Shown: positions 8,900 through 20,328, numbered from the stretch's first letter. The stretch: DNA of 64,000 nucleotides from Oceanobacter sp. 1_MG-2023 (GCF_030689025.1 NZ_JAUYWA010000003.1:186001-250000); one strand, 5' to 3'. Numbers and translations are program-made. The notes: a model not told the origin generated them from the letters alone.

Positions 8900-10825
8900 A
8901 TGGCAAAGAATTTCGTACTGTGGGCAGTGATTGCTGCGGTCCTGATGATGGTGTTTAACAACTTCCAGAACGTCGGACGTGGTAACGAACTGTCGTATTC
9001 AGAATTTATCACTGCTGTTGAAAGCGGCCAGGTTGAACGCGTCACCATCGCGGGTCAGAACATTACTGGCATCAGCAGCAATGGTGAATCGTTTGAAACC
9101 GTGCTGCCAGCGTACGACGATAAGCTGATGGATACCCTGCTGAATAATCAAGTGAAGGTAGTGGGTGAGAAGCCAGAGAAACAAGGCTTCTTTACCCAGC
9201 TGCTGCTGGCATCCTTGCCAATCCTGATCATTCTGGCGGTATTCATGTTTTTTATGCGGCAGATGCAAGGTGGAGGTTCTGGTCGGGGCGGCCCGATGGC
9301 CTTCGGTAAAAGCAAAGCCAAATTGCTGAGCGAAGATCAGATCAAGACGACTTTTGAAGATGTCGCCGGTTGCGACGAAGCCAAGGAAGACGTCAAAGAA
9401 CTGGTTGAGTTTTTACGTGATCCAGGCAAATACCAACGGCTGGGAGGCAAGATTCCCCGTGGTGTGTTGATGGTGGGTCAACCCGGTACAGGTAAAACCC
9501 TGCTGGCGAAAGCCATTGCTGGTGAAGCCAAGGTGCCGTTCTTTTCGATTTCCGGTTCTGATTTTGTCGAAATGTTTGTTGGTGTTGGTGCATCCCGTGT
9601 ACGGGATATGTTTGATCAGGCCAAGAAGCAGGCTCCTTGCATTATCTTTATTGACGAAATCGATGCCGTTGGCCGCTCCCGTGGCGTTGGCATTGGTGGT
9701 GGTAATGATGAGCGTGAACAGACTCTGAACCAGCTGCTGGTTGAGATGGATGGTTTTGAGGTCAATGACGGTATTATCGTTATTGCTGCAACCAACCGTC
9801 CGGATGTGCTGGACCCTGCATTGCTGCGTCCTGGTCGTTTTGACCGCCAGGTGGTGGTTGGTTTGCCAGATATCCGGGGGCGTGAGCAGATCCTCAAAGT
9901 ACACATGCGCAAAGTACCGGTGGCTGACAACGTCAACGCTTCCTTGATTGCCCGTGGTACACCTGGATTTTCAGGTGCGGATCTGGCCAACCTGGTAAAC
10001 GAGGCAGCCTTGTTTGCTGCACGCGCCAACAGTAATCGCGTCACCATGGAAGAGTTCGAGCAGGCCAAGGACAAAATCCTTATGGGTGCTGAACGCAAGA
10101 CCATGGTGATGTCGGAGAAAGAAAAAACCAATACAGCCTATCATGAAGCTGGTCATGCCATTGTCGGACGCCTGATGCCGGAGCATGACCCGGTTTACAA
10201 GGTTTCCATTATTCCTCGCGGACGAGCATTGGGTGTCACCATGTTCTTGCCAGAGGAAGATCGACATTCGATCAGCAAGCGAGGTATTGAAAGTAATATC
10301 TGCTCGCTCTATGGCGGCCGTATTGCTGAAGAGATGACACTGGGCAAGGATGGCGTGACGACTGGCGCTTCCAATGATATTGAGCGCGCGACCAAGTATG
10401 CGCGTAATTATGTCACCAAGTGGGGTCTGTCCGAGAAACTCGGCGCACAGCTGTATACCGAGGAAGAACAGCAAGGTTATCTGGGTTCAGGTGGTGGTGG
10501 CCAGTTGTCGCACTTGTCTGATGAAACGGCCCGGGTTATCGATGCTGAAATCAAGGATTTGCTGGATACATGCTACAAGCGTTCGGCGGCTATCCTGGAA
10601 GAGCATCGGGACAAGCTTGAATTGATGAAAGACGCCTTGATGGAATACGAGACGATTGATGCTGATCAAATCAGTGAAATCATGGCCGGGCACAAGCCTA
10701 GCCCACCGAAGTCCTGGGATGATCGTAACTCATCGGGTCCATCCGCACCTGCCAGCGAAGAAAGTCGCGATATGGCAAAGGATCCAAAGGATGATGCCGA
10801 AGGAGAGTCAGTCAGCGATCGCTGA
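8900..10825 (+). CDS. ftsH: ATP-dependent zinc metalloprotease FtsH
   Basis: A 641-residue inner-membrane AAA+ protease. Two membrane helices (about residues 4-24 and 95-118) flank a small periplasmic domain; Walker [12 protein letters not shown] lies near residue 193, Walker B IIFIDEID follows, the second region of homology is RPGRFDR, and the zinc site HEAGH is near residue 415. The ATG at 8900 is chosen over GTG 8891 because GAGAGG ends 11 bases before it but only 2 bases before the GTG. FtsH degrades membrane proteins and regulators such as sigma-32 and LpxC. A palindrome covers the stop codon and a terminator hairpin follows. Confidence 0.98.
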   Translation: MAKNFVLWAVIAAVLMMVFNNFQNVGRGNELSYSEFITAVESGQVERVTIAGQNITGISSNGESFETVLPAYDDKLMDTLLNNQVKVVGEKPEKQGFFTQLLLASLPILIILAVFMFFMRQMQGGGSGRGGPMAFGKSKAKLLSEDQIKTTFEDVAGCDEAKEDVKELVEFLRDPGKYQRLGGKIPRGVLMVGQPGTGKTLLAKAIAGEAKVPFFSISGSDFVEMFVGVGASRVRDMFDQAKKQAPCIIFIDEIDAVGRSRGVGIGGGNDEREQTLNQLLVEMDGFEVNDGIIVIAATNRPDVLDPALLRPGRFDRQVVVGLPDIRGREQILKVHMRKVPVADNVNASLIARGTPGFSGADLANLVNEAALFAARANSNRVTMEEFEQAKDKILMGAERKTMVMSEKEKTNTAYHEAGHAIVGRLMPEHDPVYKVSIIPRGRALGVTMFLPEEDRHSISKRGIESNICSLYGGRIAEEMTLGKDGVTTGASNDIERATKYARNYVTKWGLSEKLGAQLYTEEEQQGYLGSGGGGQLSHLSDETARVIDAEIKDLLDTCYKRSAAILEEHRDKLELMKDALMEYETIDADQISEIMAGHKPSPPKSWDDRNSSGPSAPASEESRDMAKDPKDDAEGESVSDR

Positions 10826-10848
10826 CCATCTCTGTGAGGCTTGGCAAG

Positions 10849-10873
10849 GAGCGGCAATGGCCGCTCTTTCCGT
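10849..10873 (+). terminator. terminator after ftsH
   Basis: A 7-bp stem GAGCGGC / GCCGCTC with an AATG loop, followed by a T-rich stretch broken by CCG. Confidence 0.65.
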
Positions 10874-11007
10874 TTCTGGGTATTGCCAATAATGTTTGCT
10901 GATTATTCAGCCTGATAATGCGATGGCCGGGGTGGATACGCCGGTTCGGTGACAAGTGTGTGGAAAACAGGATGTTTCTCCACTATATCTGAACGGATAA
11001 AAATGCA

Positions 11008-11847
11008 GTGATTCTTCAATGTGGTAAACGCCAACTGTCTCTGGTTCGCCCGGTGGTGATGGGGATTGTGAATACAACGCCGGATTCATTTTCTGATGGT
11101 GGCTGTTATAACAGCCTGGATGCCGCTTTGCGTCAGGCCGAGCGACTGGTTCTTGAAGGTGCCGGGATAATCGATGTTGGCGGAGAGTCTACCCGCCCAG
11201 GGGCTGATCCGGTGTCTACGGCGGAAGAGCTGGATCGTGTCGTGCCGGTCGTTGAGGCGATAGCCAGAGAGCTGGATGTGGTGATTTCGGTTGATACCAG
11301 CACCGCAGCGGTGATCACGGAATCCGCCACGGCGGGTGCCCATATGATCAATGATGTGCGGGCACTGAGTCGTCATGGTGCTATCGAAGCGGCGGCAGCC
11401 AGCAGGTTGCCTGTGTGTCTGATGCATATGCAGGGGCAGCCCGATTCCATGCAGCAAGCCCCTTGCTATGAGTCCGTGGTGGATGAAGTCTGCCATTTTC
11501 TTGAACAACGCATTGCCGCCTGCGTCGCAGCCGGAATAGATAAAAGCCAATTGCTGATTGATCCGGGTTTTGGTTTTGGTAAAACCTGTGACCATAACTA
11601 TGAGTTGATGTGTCATCTGCAGCGGCTGAGCCGGTTAGGCTTGCCATTGTTAGCGGGCCTGTCTCGGAAACGTATGATTGCAGAAGTAACCGGTGTGACG
11701 GAGCCGGATCAGCGCATGATCGGCAGTGTTGCCGGAGCTGTGATTTGTGCCATGAAGGGTGCGCGCATTTTACGCGTACACGATGTACGGGAGACCGTAG
11801 AGGCAATGCAGGTAGTAGCGGCAACTCTGGGGGTGCGTCATGGCTAG
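11008..11847 (+). CDS. folP: dihydropteroate synthase
   Basis: A 279-residue TIM-barrel enzyme that joins p-aminobenzoate to 6-hydroxymethyl-dihydropterin diphosphate in folate synthesis and is the sulfonamide target. Family motifs in order: [14 protein letters not shown] near residues 20-33, [31 protein letters not shown], and GLSRKRM. The start is GTG at 11008; an ATG at 11003 is in another frame and soon stops. The upstream ribosome site is weak. The gene overlaps glmM by 8 bases, the same folP-glmM coupling seen in E. coli. Confidence 0.97.
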   Translation: MILQCGKRQLSLVRPVVMGIVNTTPDSFSDGGCYNSLDAALRQAERLVLEGAGIIDVGGESTRPGADPVSTAEELDRVVPVVEAIARELDVVISVDTSTAAVITESATAGAHMINDVRALSRHGAIEAAAASRLPVCLMHMQGQPDSMQQAPCYESVVDEVCHFLEQRIAACVAAGIDKSQLLIDPGFGFGKTCDHNYELMCHLQRLSRLGLPLLAGLSRKRMIAEVTGVTEPDQRMIGSVAGAVICAMKGARILRVHDVRETVEAMQVVAATLGVRHG

Positions 11848-13177
11848 ACAATATTTTGGTACCGATGGTATCCGCGGCCGGGTGGGTGAGTCACCAATTA
11901 CTCCTGATTTTGTCATGCGGCTCGGCTGGGCCGCTGGCAAGGTCTTTTCTCGGCAAGGAAAAAGCAAAATCCTGATAGGCAAGGATACCCGTATTTCTGG
12001 CTATATGTTTGAGTCGGCGCTCGAAGCCGGGCTGTCGGCGGCGGGGGTGGATATTGCCTTGCTGGGGCCGATTCCAACCCCGGGGATTGCCTATCTGACC
12101 CGAACTTTTCGTGCCCAGGCTGGCATTGTTATCAGTGCTTCCCATAACCCTTATTACGATAACGGCATCAAGTTTTTCTCTGGCGTTGGGCAAAAACTGC
12201 CTGATGAGACGGAAGGTGCCATTGAGCATTATCTGCAGCAACCCATGGTCTGTGTGGAATCACAGCAGCTAGGTAAGGCTGTCCGGATCAACGATGCCGC
12301 TGGCCGTTATACCGAGTTCTGTAAAGGAACGGCCAGTTCGTTGAATTTGCGCGGTTTGAAGATTGTGCTGGATTGCGCACATGGCGCTACCTATGCGATC
12401 GCACCTGCGGTGTTTTCCGAGCTGGGAGCTGATATTGTGGTGTTGGGGAATCAGCCCGACGGATTTAATATTAATCGTGAAACTGGCTCCACTGAACCGG
12501 AACGATTGCGGTGCAAGGTGCTGGAAGAAAGTGCTGATCTGGGTATCGCGTTTGATGGGGATGGTGACCGGGTGGTTATGGTTGATCATCGTGGTGAACT
12601 GGTTGATGGTGACCAGTTGTTGTACATCATGGCGGCTTATGCACAGCAATCCGGTCGTTTGCAGGGAGGGGTGGTCGGAACCCTGATGAGTAATATGGGG
12701 CTGGAGCTGGCGATGCAGGAGCTGGATATTCCTTTTGTGCGAGCCAGAGTCGGTGACCGTTATGTGATGCAGAAACTGGATGAGCATGGCTGGCGTCTTG
12801 GGGGGGAATCTTCCGGGCATTTGCTGGCGCTGGATGTTCAGACCACTGGGGACGGCATTGTTGCTGCCCTGCAGGTATTGACCGCGCTGATGGAAACAGG
12901 CACTTCGTTGCATGACTGGCACAAGCGCATGGCTAAAATGCCTCAGGTGATGATTAATGTGCCCCGCCGCCGGGAGGTAGATATTCAGACATCGGATGTT
13001 ATCCGTCATGCTGTGATGGATGCCGAATCCACTCTGGCAGGACGAGGCCGGGTGTTGCTGCGCCCCTCCGGGACAGAACCCGTGGTGCGAGTGATGATTG
13101 AAGCAGAGGCAGAAGTATTGGCGCAAACACTGGCCAGACAGTTGGCAGATGTCGTCGAAGCAGAACTGGACATCTGA
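11840..13177 (+). CDS. glmM: phosphoglucosamine mutase
   Basis: A 445-residue alpha-D-phosphohexomutase that converts glucosamine-6-P to glucosamine-1-P for peptidoglycan and LPS. The phosphoserine loop is [15 protein letters not shown] (Ser near residue 101), the metal loop is [12 protein letters not shown], the sugar loop is GGESSGH, and the phosphate-binding [12 protein letters not shown] lies near the C-terminus. The length equals E. coli GlmM (445). The start overlaps the end of folP (ATGGCTAG), implying translational coupling. Confidence 0.98.
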   Translation: MARQYFGTDGIRGRVGESPITPDFVMRLGWAAGKVFSRQGKSKILIGKDTRISGYMFESALEAGLSAAGVDIALLGPIPTPGIAYLTRTFRAQAGIVISASHNPYYDNGIKFFSGVGQKLPDETEGAIEHYLQQPMVCVESQQLGKAVRINDAAGRYTEFCKGTASSLNLRGLKIVLDCAHGATYAIAPAVFSELGADIVVLGNQPDGFNINRETGSTEPERLRCKVLEESADLGIAFDGDGDRVVMVDHRGELVDGDQLLYIMAAYAQQSGRLQGGVVGTLMSNMGLELAMQELDIPFVRARVGDRYVMQKLDEHGWRLGGESSGHLLALDVQTTGDGIVAALQVLTALMETGTSLHDWHKRMAKMPQVMINVPRRREVDIQTSDVIRHAVMDAESTLAGRGRVLLRPSGTEPVVRVMIEAEAEVLAQTLARQLADVVEAELDI

Positions 13178-13292
13178 AATGGTTGGAATACAGGTGGTCG
13201 AAGTGAGTGTATCCTTTGTGAATATGCGCTTCGGCTTGTTTCGCAGGCACTTCTTGGATAGTATCTGCGCTCTTTGAATTTGGGAGTGTCCT

Positions 13293-14033
13293 GTGCGTCG
13301 CTTGATGATTGCCGGTAACTGGAAAATGAACGCTGCGAGCGACACAACGGCTGCATGGCTTGATGCTGTTGCCGCAGTGAATGCACCGGAGCGCGATCTG
13401 GTGGTTTGTCCGCCGTTTCCGTATCTGGGTCAGGTGGTCGCCGGACTTGAACACAGTCAGGTTCAGGTCGGCGCGCAAAATTGTGCCAGTGAAGAAGCAG
13501 GTGCCTTCACCGGTGAAGTGTCGGTCGGCATGTTGGCAGACATGGGTTGCCGCTACGTTATTGTCGGTCATTCCGAGCGTCGTGCCCTGTATGCCGAAAC
13601 TGATACGCTGGTCTTGGAGAAAACCCGTCGAGTACTGGCTGCCGGCATGAAAGCGATCGTTTGTGTTGGCGAAACACTGTCCGAACGGCAGGCGGGTAAT
13701 GCCGAGCAGGTGGTTGGCACACAGCTGTCACTGTTGCTGGCATCCTTGAGTGATGCTGAATGGCAGTCCGTGATCGTGGCCTATGAGCCGGTTTGGGCGA
13801 TAGGCACCGGTGAAACGGCAACTCCGGCACAAGCCCAGGCAATACACTTGTTTATACGTGAGCAGTTGGCAGGGCGCGATGCCAGCCTGGCTGCCACAAC
13901 TCAAATTCTCTATGGCGGTAGCGTAAAAGCAGACAACGCCGGAGAATTGTTTTCTCAACCTGATATCGATGGTGGTCTGGTGGGCGGTGCCTCACTGGAT
14001 GCTGACCAATTTCTGAAAATTTGCACGGCTTAG
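13293..14033 (+). CDS. tpiA: triosephosphate isomerase
   Basis: A 246-residue TIM barrel that interconverts dihydroxyacetone phosphate and glyceraldehyde-3-phosphate. Catalytic pieces: NWKMN near residue 10, the His in VIVGHSERR, the Glu in VAYEPVWAIGTG (flexible loop follows), and YGGSVKADN for phosphate binding. The start is GTG at 13293, with GGGAG 7-11 bases before it. It is 6 bases from secG, so the two are co-transcribed. This glmM-tpiA-secG order is typical of pseudomonads and relatives. Confidence 0.97.
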   Translation: MRRLMIAGNWKMNAASDTTAAWLDAVAAVNAPERDLVVCPPFPYLGQVVAGLEHSQVQVGAQNCASEEAGAFTGEVSVGMLADMGCRYVIVGHSERRALYAETDTLVLEKTRRVLAAGMKAIVCVGETLSERQAGNAEQVVGTQLSLLLASLSDAEWQSVIVAYEPVWAIGTGETATPAQAQAIHLFIREQLAGRDASLAATTQILYGGSVKADNAGELFSQPDIDGGLVGGASLDADQFLKICTA

Positions 14034-14039
14034 GAAAGT

Positions 14040-14417
14040 ATGGAATCTATCATTCTCATTGTTCACATCCTGTTGGCTCTTGGTATCGTTGGTTTTGTGA
14101 TGTTACAGCAAGGCAAGGGTGCAGACGCCGGTGCTTCATTTGGTGCTGGTGCATCACAAACTGTCTTTGGCAGTGGCGGCTCCGGTAACTTCCTCAGCCA
14201 TACAACGGCGTATCTGGCGGCAGCTTTTTTTGTTACCAGCTTGGGATTGGGGCTTTATGCCAAGCAAAATGCCGAAAAAATATCGAATATAGGTATTCCT
14301 GCCCAGGAAGTGATTGAAAAGCTTGAGAAAGATACCCCACTTGTGGAAGAATACGCGCCTGCTGTGGATGCACCGGAATTGGATGCATCTGCGAGTGATC
14401 AACCAAGCGTCGAATAA
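14040..14417 (+). CDS. secG: preprotein translocase subunit SecG
   Basis: A 125-residue protein with two membrane helices (residues about 2-22 and 53-75) around the conserved QQGKGADAGASFGAGASQTV loop and GSGGSGNFLS. It is an accessory subunit of SecYEG. The acidic C-terminal tail is longer than in E. coli (110 residues). It lies 6 bases after tpiA and 33 bases before a tRNA-Leu gene, as in the E. coli secG-leuU order. Confidence 0.95.
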   Translation: MESIILIVHILLALGIVGFVMLQQGKGADAGASFGAGASQTVFGSGGSGNFLSHTTAYLAAAFFVTSLGLGLYAKQNAEKISNIGIPAQEVIEKLEKDTPLVEEYAPAVDAPELDASASDQPSVE

Positions 14418-14450
14418 CACGACTGGTTGATCCTCTGGCAAGTCTTTGAT

Positions 14451-14536
14451 GCGGATGTGGTGGAATTGGTAGACACGCCATCTTGAGGGGGTGGTGAGCA
14501 ATGCTCGTGCGAGTTCGAGTCTCGCTATCCGCACCA
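14451..14536 (+). tRNA. leuU: tRNA-Leu (GAG anticodon)
   Basis: An 86-base tRNA with encoded CCA. The acceptor stem GCGGATG pairs with the 3' TATCCGC (one G-U pair), the D arm is GTGGAATTGGTAGACAC, the anticodon stem CCATC / GGTGG holds loop TTGAGGG with anticodon GAG, a long variable arm (GAGCAATGCTC) marks a class II tRNA, and the T arm contains GTTCGAGTC. E. coli has leuU and then metY between secG and rimP; here no tRNA-Met follows. Confidence 0.97.
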
Positions 14537-14612
14537 ATCCAGCTTGAGTAAAAGCGATGTCGTTCGCTTTTACGGTCGAAACGCCCTATAATAAGTCGAC
14601 TCAAGCTGCCCT

Positions 14613-14638
14613 AAAGCCCCTCATGTCAGGGGCTTTTT
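14613..14638 (+). terminator. terminator after tRNA-Leu
   Basis: A 9-bp stem AAAGCCCCT / AGGGGCTTT with a 6-base loop and a T run. Confidence 0.88.
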
Positions 14639-14751
14639 AGTAGCTGTCGTCACAGTCAAACACCGATTTGTGACGAATACCGGATGATAGATAACGTTCG
14701 GTGTAAAGATTTGGCAGATCTGTTGTCTGGTCATCAGGCAACAACATCGGG

Positions 14752-14775
14752 CTGGGCACTAGGTGCCCAGTTTTT
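14752..14775 (+). terminator. terminator-like hairpin in the rimP-nusA-infB leader
   Basis: A perfect 8-bp stem CTGGGCAC / GTGCCCAG with a 3-base loop and TTTTT, ending 21 bases before the rimP start and just upstream of its ribosome site. A terminator so near the start of the nusA operon fits an attenuator, as known for the E. coli metY-rimP-nusA-infB leader, where NusA controls its own operon. Confidence 0.8.
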
Positions 14776-14796
14776 GTTTCTGAGAGGTAAAAAATA

Positions 14797-15255
14797 TTGG
14801 CTCGTGATGCCCGCTTGCTGGAAATGTTGGCTCCTGTTGTTGAATCAATGGGGTTTGTCTTCTGGGGTCTTGAGCTGGTCGCTCAGGGGCGCCATACGCT
14901 GTTGCGGGTGTACATTGACCATGCAGACGGCATTACAGTCGACCATTGTGCGGATGTCAGCCGTCAGATCGGTAGCGTACTGGATGTAGAAGATCCGATT
15001 TCTCAGGATTACACCCTGGAAGTCTCTTCCCCTGGTATGGATCGTCCATTGTTCACCATGGATCAGTACGTGCAATCAGTCGGTGAAGAAATCGAACTGC
15101 GTTTGCGTATGCCCTTTGATGGACGCCGCAAATTCAAGGGGCGTCTTCAGGGTATCGAGGAACAGGATATTGTGCTGTTGGTTGATAATCATGAATACCT
15201 GTTACCTGTCGAGCTGATAGAAAAGGCTCATATTGTTCCCAATTTTGATAACTAA
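14797..15255 (+). CDS. rimP: ribosome maturation factor RimP
   Basis: A 152-residue protein needed for 30S maturation. Family features: [10 protein letters not shown], the [18 protein letters not shown] segment, and [13 protein letters not shown], followed by a C-terminal SH3-like domain. The start is TTG at 14797 with GAGAGGT about 9 bases upstream; no ATG is suitably placed. A TTG start together with the leader hairpin suggests low, controlled expression. It is the first gene of the rimP-nusA-infB operon. Confidence 0.95.
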   Translation: MARDARLLEMLAPVVESMGFVFWGLELVAQGRHTLLRVYIDHADGITVDHCADVSRQIGSVLDVEDPISQDYTLEVSSPGMDRPLFTMDQYVQSVGEEIELRLRMPFDGRRKFKGRLQGIEEQDIVLLVDNHEYLLPVELIEKAHIVPNFDN

Positions 15256-15280
15256 GGTTGCATAGCAGCGAGGCTGGAAG

Positions 15281-16777
15281 ATGAGTAAAGAAATTCTCCT
15301 GGTCGCGGAAGCGGTTTCCAACGAAAAAGGCGTATCGCGAGACGTTATTTTTGAGGCCATTGAATCGGCACTGGCCGCCGCCGCGAAGAAACGCTACGAA
15401 GATGAAGAAGCGATCATTCGGGTTGATATTGATCGCAAGACTGGTGACTACGATACTTATCGTAGCTGGCTGGTTGTTAGCAATGATGTGGTGCCGGGTC
15501 TGGGAGATGAATTGACCTTGCAGGAAGCGCATGACATCGACACCAATCTCCAGCCCGGCGACACCTACGAAGTCAAGGTTGAAAATCCGGATTTTGGTCG
15601 TATTGCTGCGCAGGCCGCCAAGCAAATTATTGTTCAGAAAGTACGTGAAGCTGAGCGTGCCCAGATTGTTGAGCAGTATCAGGATCGTGTTGGCGAGATT
15701 GTTAACGGTACCGTCAAAAAGGTTACTCGCGACAATGTTATCGTTGATCTTGGCAACAACGCTGAAGGCTTGCTGCCCAAAGATCAGCTGATCGGTCGGG
15801 AAATCATGCGCATGGGGGATCGTGTCCGCGCCATCCTGAATGCGGTTCGCCCTGAAAACCGTGGCCCTCAATTGATGTTGAGTCGCACCATTTCAGAGAT
15901 GCTGATCGAGCTGTTCCGTATTGAAGTACCTGAAATCGCCGAAGAGGTGATTGAAATCAAAGGGGCTTCGCGTGACCCCGGTTCTCGTGCCAAAATTGCT
16001 GTCAAAACCAATGACAAGCGTATAGATCCGGTCGGTGCCTGTGTTGGTATGCGCGGAGCACGTGTACAGGCTGTTACCAACGAACTGGGTGGTAGCGAAC
16101 GGATTGATATCGTGCTCTGGGATGACAACCCGGCACAGCTGGTTATCAATGCCATGGCTCCGGCAGACGTTGCATCCATTGTCATGGATGAAGAAACCAA
16201 CACCATGGATGTGGCGGTAGAAAGCGACAATCTGGCTCAGGCCATCGGGCGTGGTGGACAAAACGTCCGCCTGGCATCCGAGCTGACGGGCTGGACAATC
16301 AATGTCATGACCATCGAAGATGCTGCTGCGAAGCAGGATCAGGAAGCGTCGGCATATATTGATAACTTTATTAACACTCTCGACATCGAAGAAGATTTTG
16401 CGGTGTTGCTGGTTGAAGAAGGCTTCACCACGCTGGAAGAAATTGCCTACATCCCGATTGACGAGATGCTGGACATTGAAGAGCTGGATGAAGACATGAT
16501 TAATGAACTCCGTACTCGCGCCAAAGACGTGCTACTGACCCGGGCTCTGGCCTCGGAAGAGAAGCTCGAACAGTCGCAGCCAGCAGAAGATCTGCTGGAA
16601 ATGGAGGGCATGGAAAAACATCTGGCGCTGGTATTGGCCAGCAAAGGTATTTGTACGATGGAAGATCTTGCCGAGCAATCCATTGACGACCTGATGGACA
16701 TTGAGGATATGACCGAGGAGAAAGCGGCGGACCTCATAATGACCGCACGCAAGCCCTGGTTTGAGGGCAATGATTAA
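15281..16777 (+). CDS. nusA: transcription termination/antitermination protein NusA
   Basis: A 498-residue protein: an N-terminal RNA-polymerase binding domain (residues 1 to about 125), an S1 domain ([20 protein letters not shown]), two KH domains ([20 protein letters not shown] and [17 protein letters not shown]), then two acidic helix-hairpin-helix repeats of which the last ends [16 protein letters not shown]. The two C-terminal repeats are typical of gammaproteobacteria. Length matches E. coli NusA (495). It lies 25 bases after rimP and 27 before infB. Confidence 0.98.
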   Translation: MSKEILLVAEAVSNEKGVSRDVIFEAIESALAAAAKKRYEDEEAIIRVDIDRKTGDYDTYRSWLVVSNDVVPGLGDELTLQEAHDIDTNLQPGDTYEVKVENPDFGRIAAQAAKQIIVQKVREAERAQIVEQYQDRVGEIVNGTVKKVTRDNVIVDLGNNAEGLLPKDQLIGREIMRMGDRVRAILNAVRPENRGPQLMLSRTISEMLIELFRIEVPEIAEEVIEIKGASRDPGSRAKIAVKTNDKRIDPVGACVGMRGARVQAVTNELGGSERIDIVLWDDNPAQLVINAMAPADVASIVMDEETNTMDVAVESDNLAQAIGRGGQNVRLASELTGWTINVMTIEDAAAKQDQEASAYIDNFINTLDIEEDFAVLLVEEGFTTLEEIAYIPIDEMLDIEELDEDMINELRTRAKDVLLTRALASEEKLEQSQPAEDLLEMEGMEKHLALVLASKGICTMEDLAEQSIDDLMDIEDMTEEKAADLIMTARKPWFEGND

Positions 16778-16804
16778 TCCACTCACTCGGCATAGGAGAA
16801 ACGC

Positions 16805-19549
16805 ATGGCAGAAGTAACAGTTAAAGAACTCGCCGACGTGGTGGGGACCAGCGTAGATCGCTTGTTGTCCCAAATGAAAGAAGCGGGCCTGCCACAGACC
16901 GCAGCAGAACAAAGAGTGTCGGATGAAGAAAAAGCCGGCCTGTTGACCTTTTTGAAAAAGAGCCACGGTGGTGCCAATGAACTGGCACCCCAGAAAATCA
17001 CTCTGAAACGCAAGGTGACCACAACGTTGAAAACCGGTCAGGGTGGCAAGAAAGCCGTATCGATCGAAGTACGCAAAAAACGTACTTACGTGAAACGGGA
17101 TGAAATGGATAAAGACGTTGAAACAGCACGTCAGGCAGAAGCAGAACGATTGGCTGCAGAAGCCAAGGCGGCTGACGAAGCGGCTCGAGTTGCTGAACGT
17201 CGTGTTGCCGAAGAACGGGCAGCACGTGCTGCGCGCAGTGCAGCCGAAGCTGAATCTCGTGCCCAGGCCGAGGCGGCTAGCAAGCCCATCACACAAACCG
17301 CGCGGGTCAGTATTGCTCCGCGTGCTGACTCCAAGGCGGCGCTGGCTGCCAAGGCTGCTGCTGAAAAAGCTGCCGCCGAAAAAGCCGCGGCTGCTGCCAA
17401 GGCTGCCAAAGCCGCTGCTGCCGCCAAGGCCAAGCCTGCAGCAGCCAAAACAGAGCCGGCACCCCAGCCTCGCCGTGATGATCGTTCCGCACGCCCCAGC
17501 AAGCCGGTTGCTACCGCTCGCGTCAAGGCCAAGCCACTGACTGCTGAAGAAGATGCTGCGCAAAAACGTGCAGAGGCAGAAGCTGCTCAGCAACGTCAGG
17601 AAGAGCATCGCAAGAAAGGCAAGGTGGTCGACAAGAAGCGTTCCGATACCCGCGAAAACAGCCGCTATATGGATTCCGAGGGTGGCCAGAATAGCGGTCG
17701 TCGTCGCAGCAAGGCTAAAGGCAAGGGCAGCCGTAGCCGTCAGCAACAGCAAAACAACAACGAACACGCTTTTACCCGTCCAACAGCACCGGTTATTCGT
17801 GAAGTTGAATTGCCAGAAGCGATTACAGTCGGCGAACTGGCTTCCCGTATGAGTGTTAAAGCCGGTGAAGTGATCAAGAGTCTGATGGGTATGGGCGTTA
17901 TGGCGACCATCAACCAGACGCTGGATCAGGACACCGCGACTCTGCTGGTTGAAGATATGGGCCACAAGGTGGCGAAGCTGATCTCTGACAATCAGCTGGA
18001 AGAAGACGTTACAGACTCCGTATCTTACGAGGGTGAAGAAAAAACCCGGGCGCCGGTCGTAACGGTTATGGGTCACGTTGACCATGGTAAAACGTCGTTG
18101 CTTGATCACATTCGTCGTACTCGAGTGGTGGCCGGAGAAGCCGGTGGTATTACCCAGCATATTGGTGCCTACCATGTGCAAACAGATCACGGCATGGTGT
18201 CCTTCCTGGATACACCGGGACACGCGGCGTTTACTGCCATGCGTGCTCGTGGTGCCCAGTCAACCGACGTGGTTATTCTGGTGGTTGCCGCCGATGACGG
18301 CGTGATGCCTCAAACCGAAGAAGCCGTACAGCATGCCCATGCTGCCGGAGTTCCTCTGGTTGTTGCGATCAACAAAATGGACAAGGAAGGCGCGGATGTT
18401 GACCGTGTCAAAAATGAATTGTCCGCTCGTGGCGTACTGCCAGAAGACTGGGGTGGCGATGTACCTTTTATCCCGGTTTCTGCCCATACCGGTCTGGGTA
18501 TCGACGAGCTGCTGGAAGCGGTGTTGCTGCAAGCCGAAGTACTGGAGCTGAAAGCACACTTCGACGGCCCGGGCTGTGGTGTTATTGTGGAATCCCGTCT
18601 TGATAAAGGACGTGGTCCGGTTGCAACCATGCTGGTGCAGAACGGTACGCTGAAAAAAGGCGATATCGTGCTTGCCGGTACCTGTTATGGCCGCGCCCGT
18701 GCGCTGCTGGACGAAAACGGCAAGCCGGTTGATGAAGCCGGCCCGTCTATTCCGGTTGCGATCCTGGGTCTGAATGGCACTCCGGATGCTGGTGACAGCT
18801 TCATGGTGGTTGAAAACGAGAAGAAAGCCCGCGAAGTGGCGGAATATCGTGAGAACAAGGCCAAAGAGCAGGTACAACAACGTCAGCAAGCCGCAAAACT
18901 GGACGCCTTGTTCAGTGGTATGGGCGAAGGTGCTCCAGCGGTACTGAATATCGTCTTGAAAACCGACGTTCGGGGTTCGTTGGAAGCCATTGTGTCTTCC
19001 TTGCAGAAGCTGGCTACCGATGAAGTGAAAGTGAACGTGGTATCGTCCGGAGTGGGTGGTATTACGGAAACCGACGTGACTCTTGCGGTTGCTTCCAGTG
19101 CGGTTGTTTTCGGCTTTAACGTACGGGCTGACAATGCTGCCCGTCGTATCGTGGAAAACAGCGGCCTGGATATGCGTTATTACAGCGTGATCTACGATCT
19201 GCTGGATGATGTGAAACAGGCGATGGCTGGTTTGTTGGCGCCAGAGCTGCGCGAAGAAATCGTTGGTATCGCCGAAGTTCGCGATGTCTTCAACTCACCA
19301 AAATTCGGCCAGATTGCTGGTTGTATGGTGACCGAAGGCACAGTGCACCGGAACAAGAAAATCCGTGTGCTGCGTGAAAACGTGGTGATTTATGAAGGTG
19401 AGCTGGAATCGTTGCGTCGTTATAAAGATGATGTGGCTGATGTTCGCCAGGGTATGGAGTGTGGTATTGGCGTGAAAAACTATCAGGATGTTCGCCCTGG
19501 CGATCAGATTGAAGTATTTGACGTCCGTGAGGTTGCTCGTACTCTGTGA
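16805..19549 (+). CDS. infB: translation initiation factor IF-2
   Basis: A 914-residue GTPase that places initiator tRNA on the 30S subunit. An IF2_N domain lies at residues 1-50, then a long Ala/Lys/Glu-rich linker (about 100-310) and a second IF2_N domain ([15 protein letters not shown]). The G domain begins near residue 420: G1 [10 protein letters not shown]2 [11 protein letters not shown]3 DTPGHAAF, G4 NKMD. Domains II to IV follow. The Ala-rich linker is low complexity and gives false antisense open frames (for example 16532-18223). Internal starts giving shorter isoforms are known for E. coli but were not examined here. Confidence 0.98.
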   Translation: MAEVTVKELADVVGTSVDRLLSQMKEAGLPQTAAEQRVSDEEKAGLLTFLKKSHGGANELAPQKITLKRKVTTTLKTGQGGKKAVSIEVRKKRTYVKRDEMDKDVETARQAEAERLAAEAKAADEAARVAERRVAEERAARAARSAAEAESRAQAEAASKPITQTARVSIAPRADSKAALAAKAAAEKAAAEKAAAAAKAAKAAAAAKAKPAAAKTEPAPQPRRDDRSARPSKPVATARVKAKPLTAEEDAAQKRAEAEAAQQRQEEHRKKGKVVDKKRSDTRENSRYMDSEGGQNSGRRRSKAKGKGSRSRQQQQNNNEHAFTRPTAPVIREVELPEAITVGELASRMSVKAGEVIKSLMGMGVMATINQTLDQDTATLLVEDMGHKVAKLISDNQLEEDVTDSVSYEGEEKTRAPVVTVMGHVDHGKTSLLDHIRRTRVVAGEAGGITQHIGAYHVQTDHGMVSFLDTPGHAAFTAMRARGAQSTDVVILVVAADDGVMPQTEEAVQHAHAAGVPLVVAINKMDKEGADVDRVKNELSARGVLPEDWGGDVPFIPVSAHTGLGIDELLEAVLLQAEVLELKAHFDGPGCGVIVESRLDKGRGPVATMLVQNGTLKKGDIVLAGTCYGRARALLDENGKPVDEAGPSIPVAILGLNGTPDAGDSFMVVENEKKAREVAEYRENKAKEQVQQRQQAAKLDALFSGMGEGAPAVLNIVLKTDVRGSLEAIVSSLQKLATDEVKVNVVSSGVGGITETDVTLAVASSAVVFGFNVRADNAARRIVENSGLDMRYYSVIYDLLDDVKQAMAGLLAPELREEIVGIAEVRDVFNSPKFGQIAGCMVTEGTVHRNKKIRVLRENVVIYEGELESLRRYKDDVADVRQGMECGIGVKNYQDVRPGDQIEVFDVREVARTL

Positions 19550-19590
19550 TCCATCAAGTACCTTGTGTACTTTGGGTCTGACCCTTTGAC

Positions 19591-19613
19591 AAAGCCCGGC
19601 CTTGCCGGGCTTT
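19591..19613 (+). terminator. hairpin between infB and rbfA
   Basis: A perfect 10-bp stem AAAGCCCGGC / GCCGGGCTTT with loop CTT, 42 bases after the infB stop. It is not followed by a T run, so partial termination or an mRNA processing site is likelier than full termination. Confidence 0.55.
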
Positions 19614-19658
19614 GGCGTCTGTAGCCTGCGCCCATAGCCGCAGCAAGAGAGAAATATC

Positions 19659-20063
19659 ATGCCAAAAGATTACAGTCGAACCTCCCGTTTGTCGGAACAG
19701 ATTCAGCGCGAACTGGCCTTGAAAATCCAGTTTGAAATGAAAGATCCGCGCCTGGGAATGGTGACTTTGAATGACGTGCGGGTGGCTAAGGATCTCGGCT
19801 ATGCCGATATCTATTTCACCGTGATGGGTGCCAAGGGAGAAACCGATCAGGAAATCCAGGCACAGACCGTCGCCATTTTAAATGACGCCGCCGGTTATCT
19901 GCGCTCCGAACTGGCCCGTATTCTGACGACTCGTGTGACGCCGATGTTACGTTTCCACTATGATGAAAGCATGGATCGGGGACACCACCTGACTGGCCTG
20001 ATTCGTCAGGCCCGTGATCAGGACAAGGCCAATCAGGCTTCTGCTGAAGACGACGACGCATAA
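19659..20063 (+). CDS. rbfA: 30S ribosome-binding factor RbfA
   Basis: A 134-residue KH-type protein acting in 16S 5'-end maturation and cold growth. Typical pieces: SRTSRLSEQIQRELA at the N-terminus, KDPRLGMVTLNDVRVAKDL, and LRFHYDESMDRGHHLTGLI. It follows infB as usual, but truB, which nearly always follows rbfA, is not present; rpsO comes next after a 265-bp gap. Confidence 0.97.
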   Translation: MPKDYSRTSRLSEQIQRELALKIQFEMKDPRLGMVTLNDVRVAKDLGYADIYFTVMGAKGETDQEIQAQTVAILNDAAGYLRSELARILTTRVTPMLRFHYDESMDRGHHLTGLIRQARDQDKANQASAEDDDA

Positions 20064-20328
20064 AGGCGGCTGGGGTGGCGACGCTGAGGCACTACCGTAT
20101 AAAGACCTGCTGCGGCAAGCACTTAATACTAGCCTCAATGCAGCACCTTCAGTACAATTACAAGTGCCGGTACAAGGCTGATCAAGCCTTGGTTATGGCC
20201 AGTATCTGCAGCATTTGACCTTCTCGTGGTTGGTCAGGTCTGCAACGGCATACTACTGTTAATGTGCACGGTAGCGATGTCTTTTTTAACGTCAGGTTTA
20301 CCTGATGCACATTATGTTGGAGTTATAC
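20064..20328. other. rbfA-rpsO intergenic region without truB
   Basis: No open frame resembling TruB (about 300 residues) can fit in 265 bases, and no fragment of it was recognised. The gap has a short palindrome (CAAGGCTGATCAAGCCTTG, 20173-20191) and an inverted repeat just before rpsO (GTCAGGTTTACCTGA), so it may hold an rpsO promoter and leader structure. Confidence 0.6.

Noticed and set aside
16532-18223. 563-residue antisense open frame across nusA and infB
   Set aside because: Produced by the Ala-rich, GC-biased linker of infB; low complexity.
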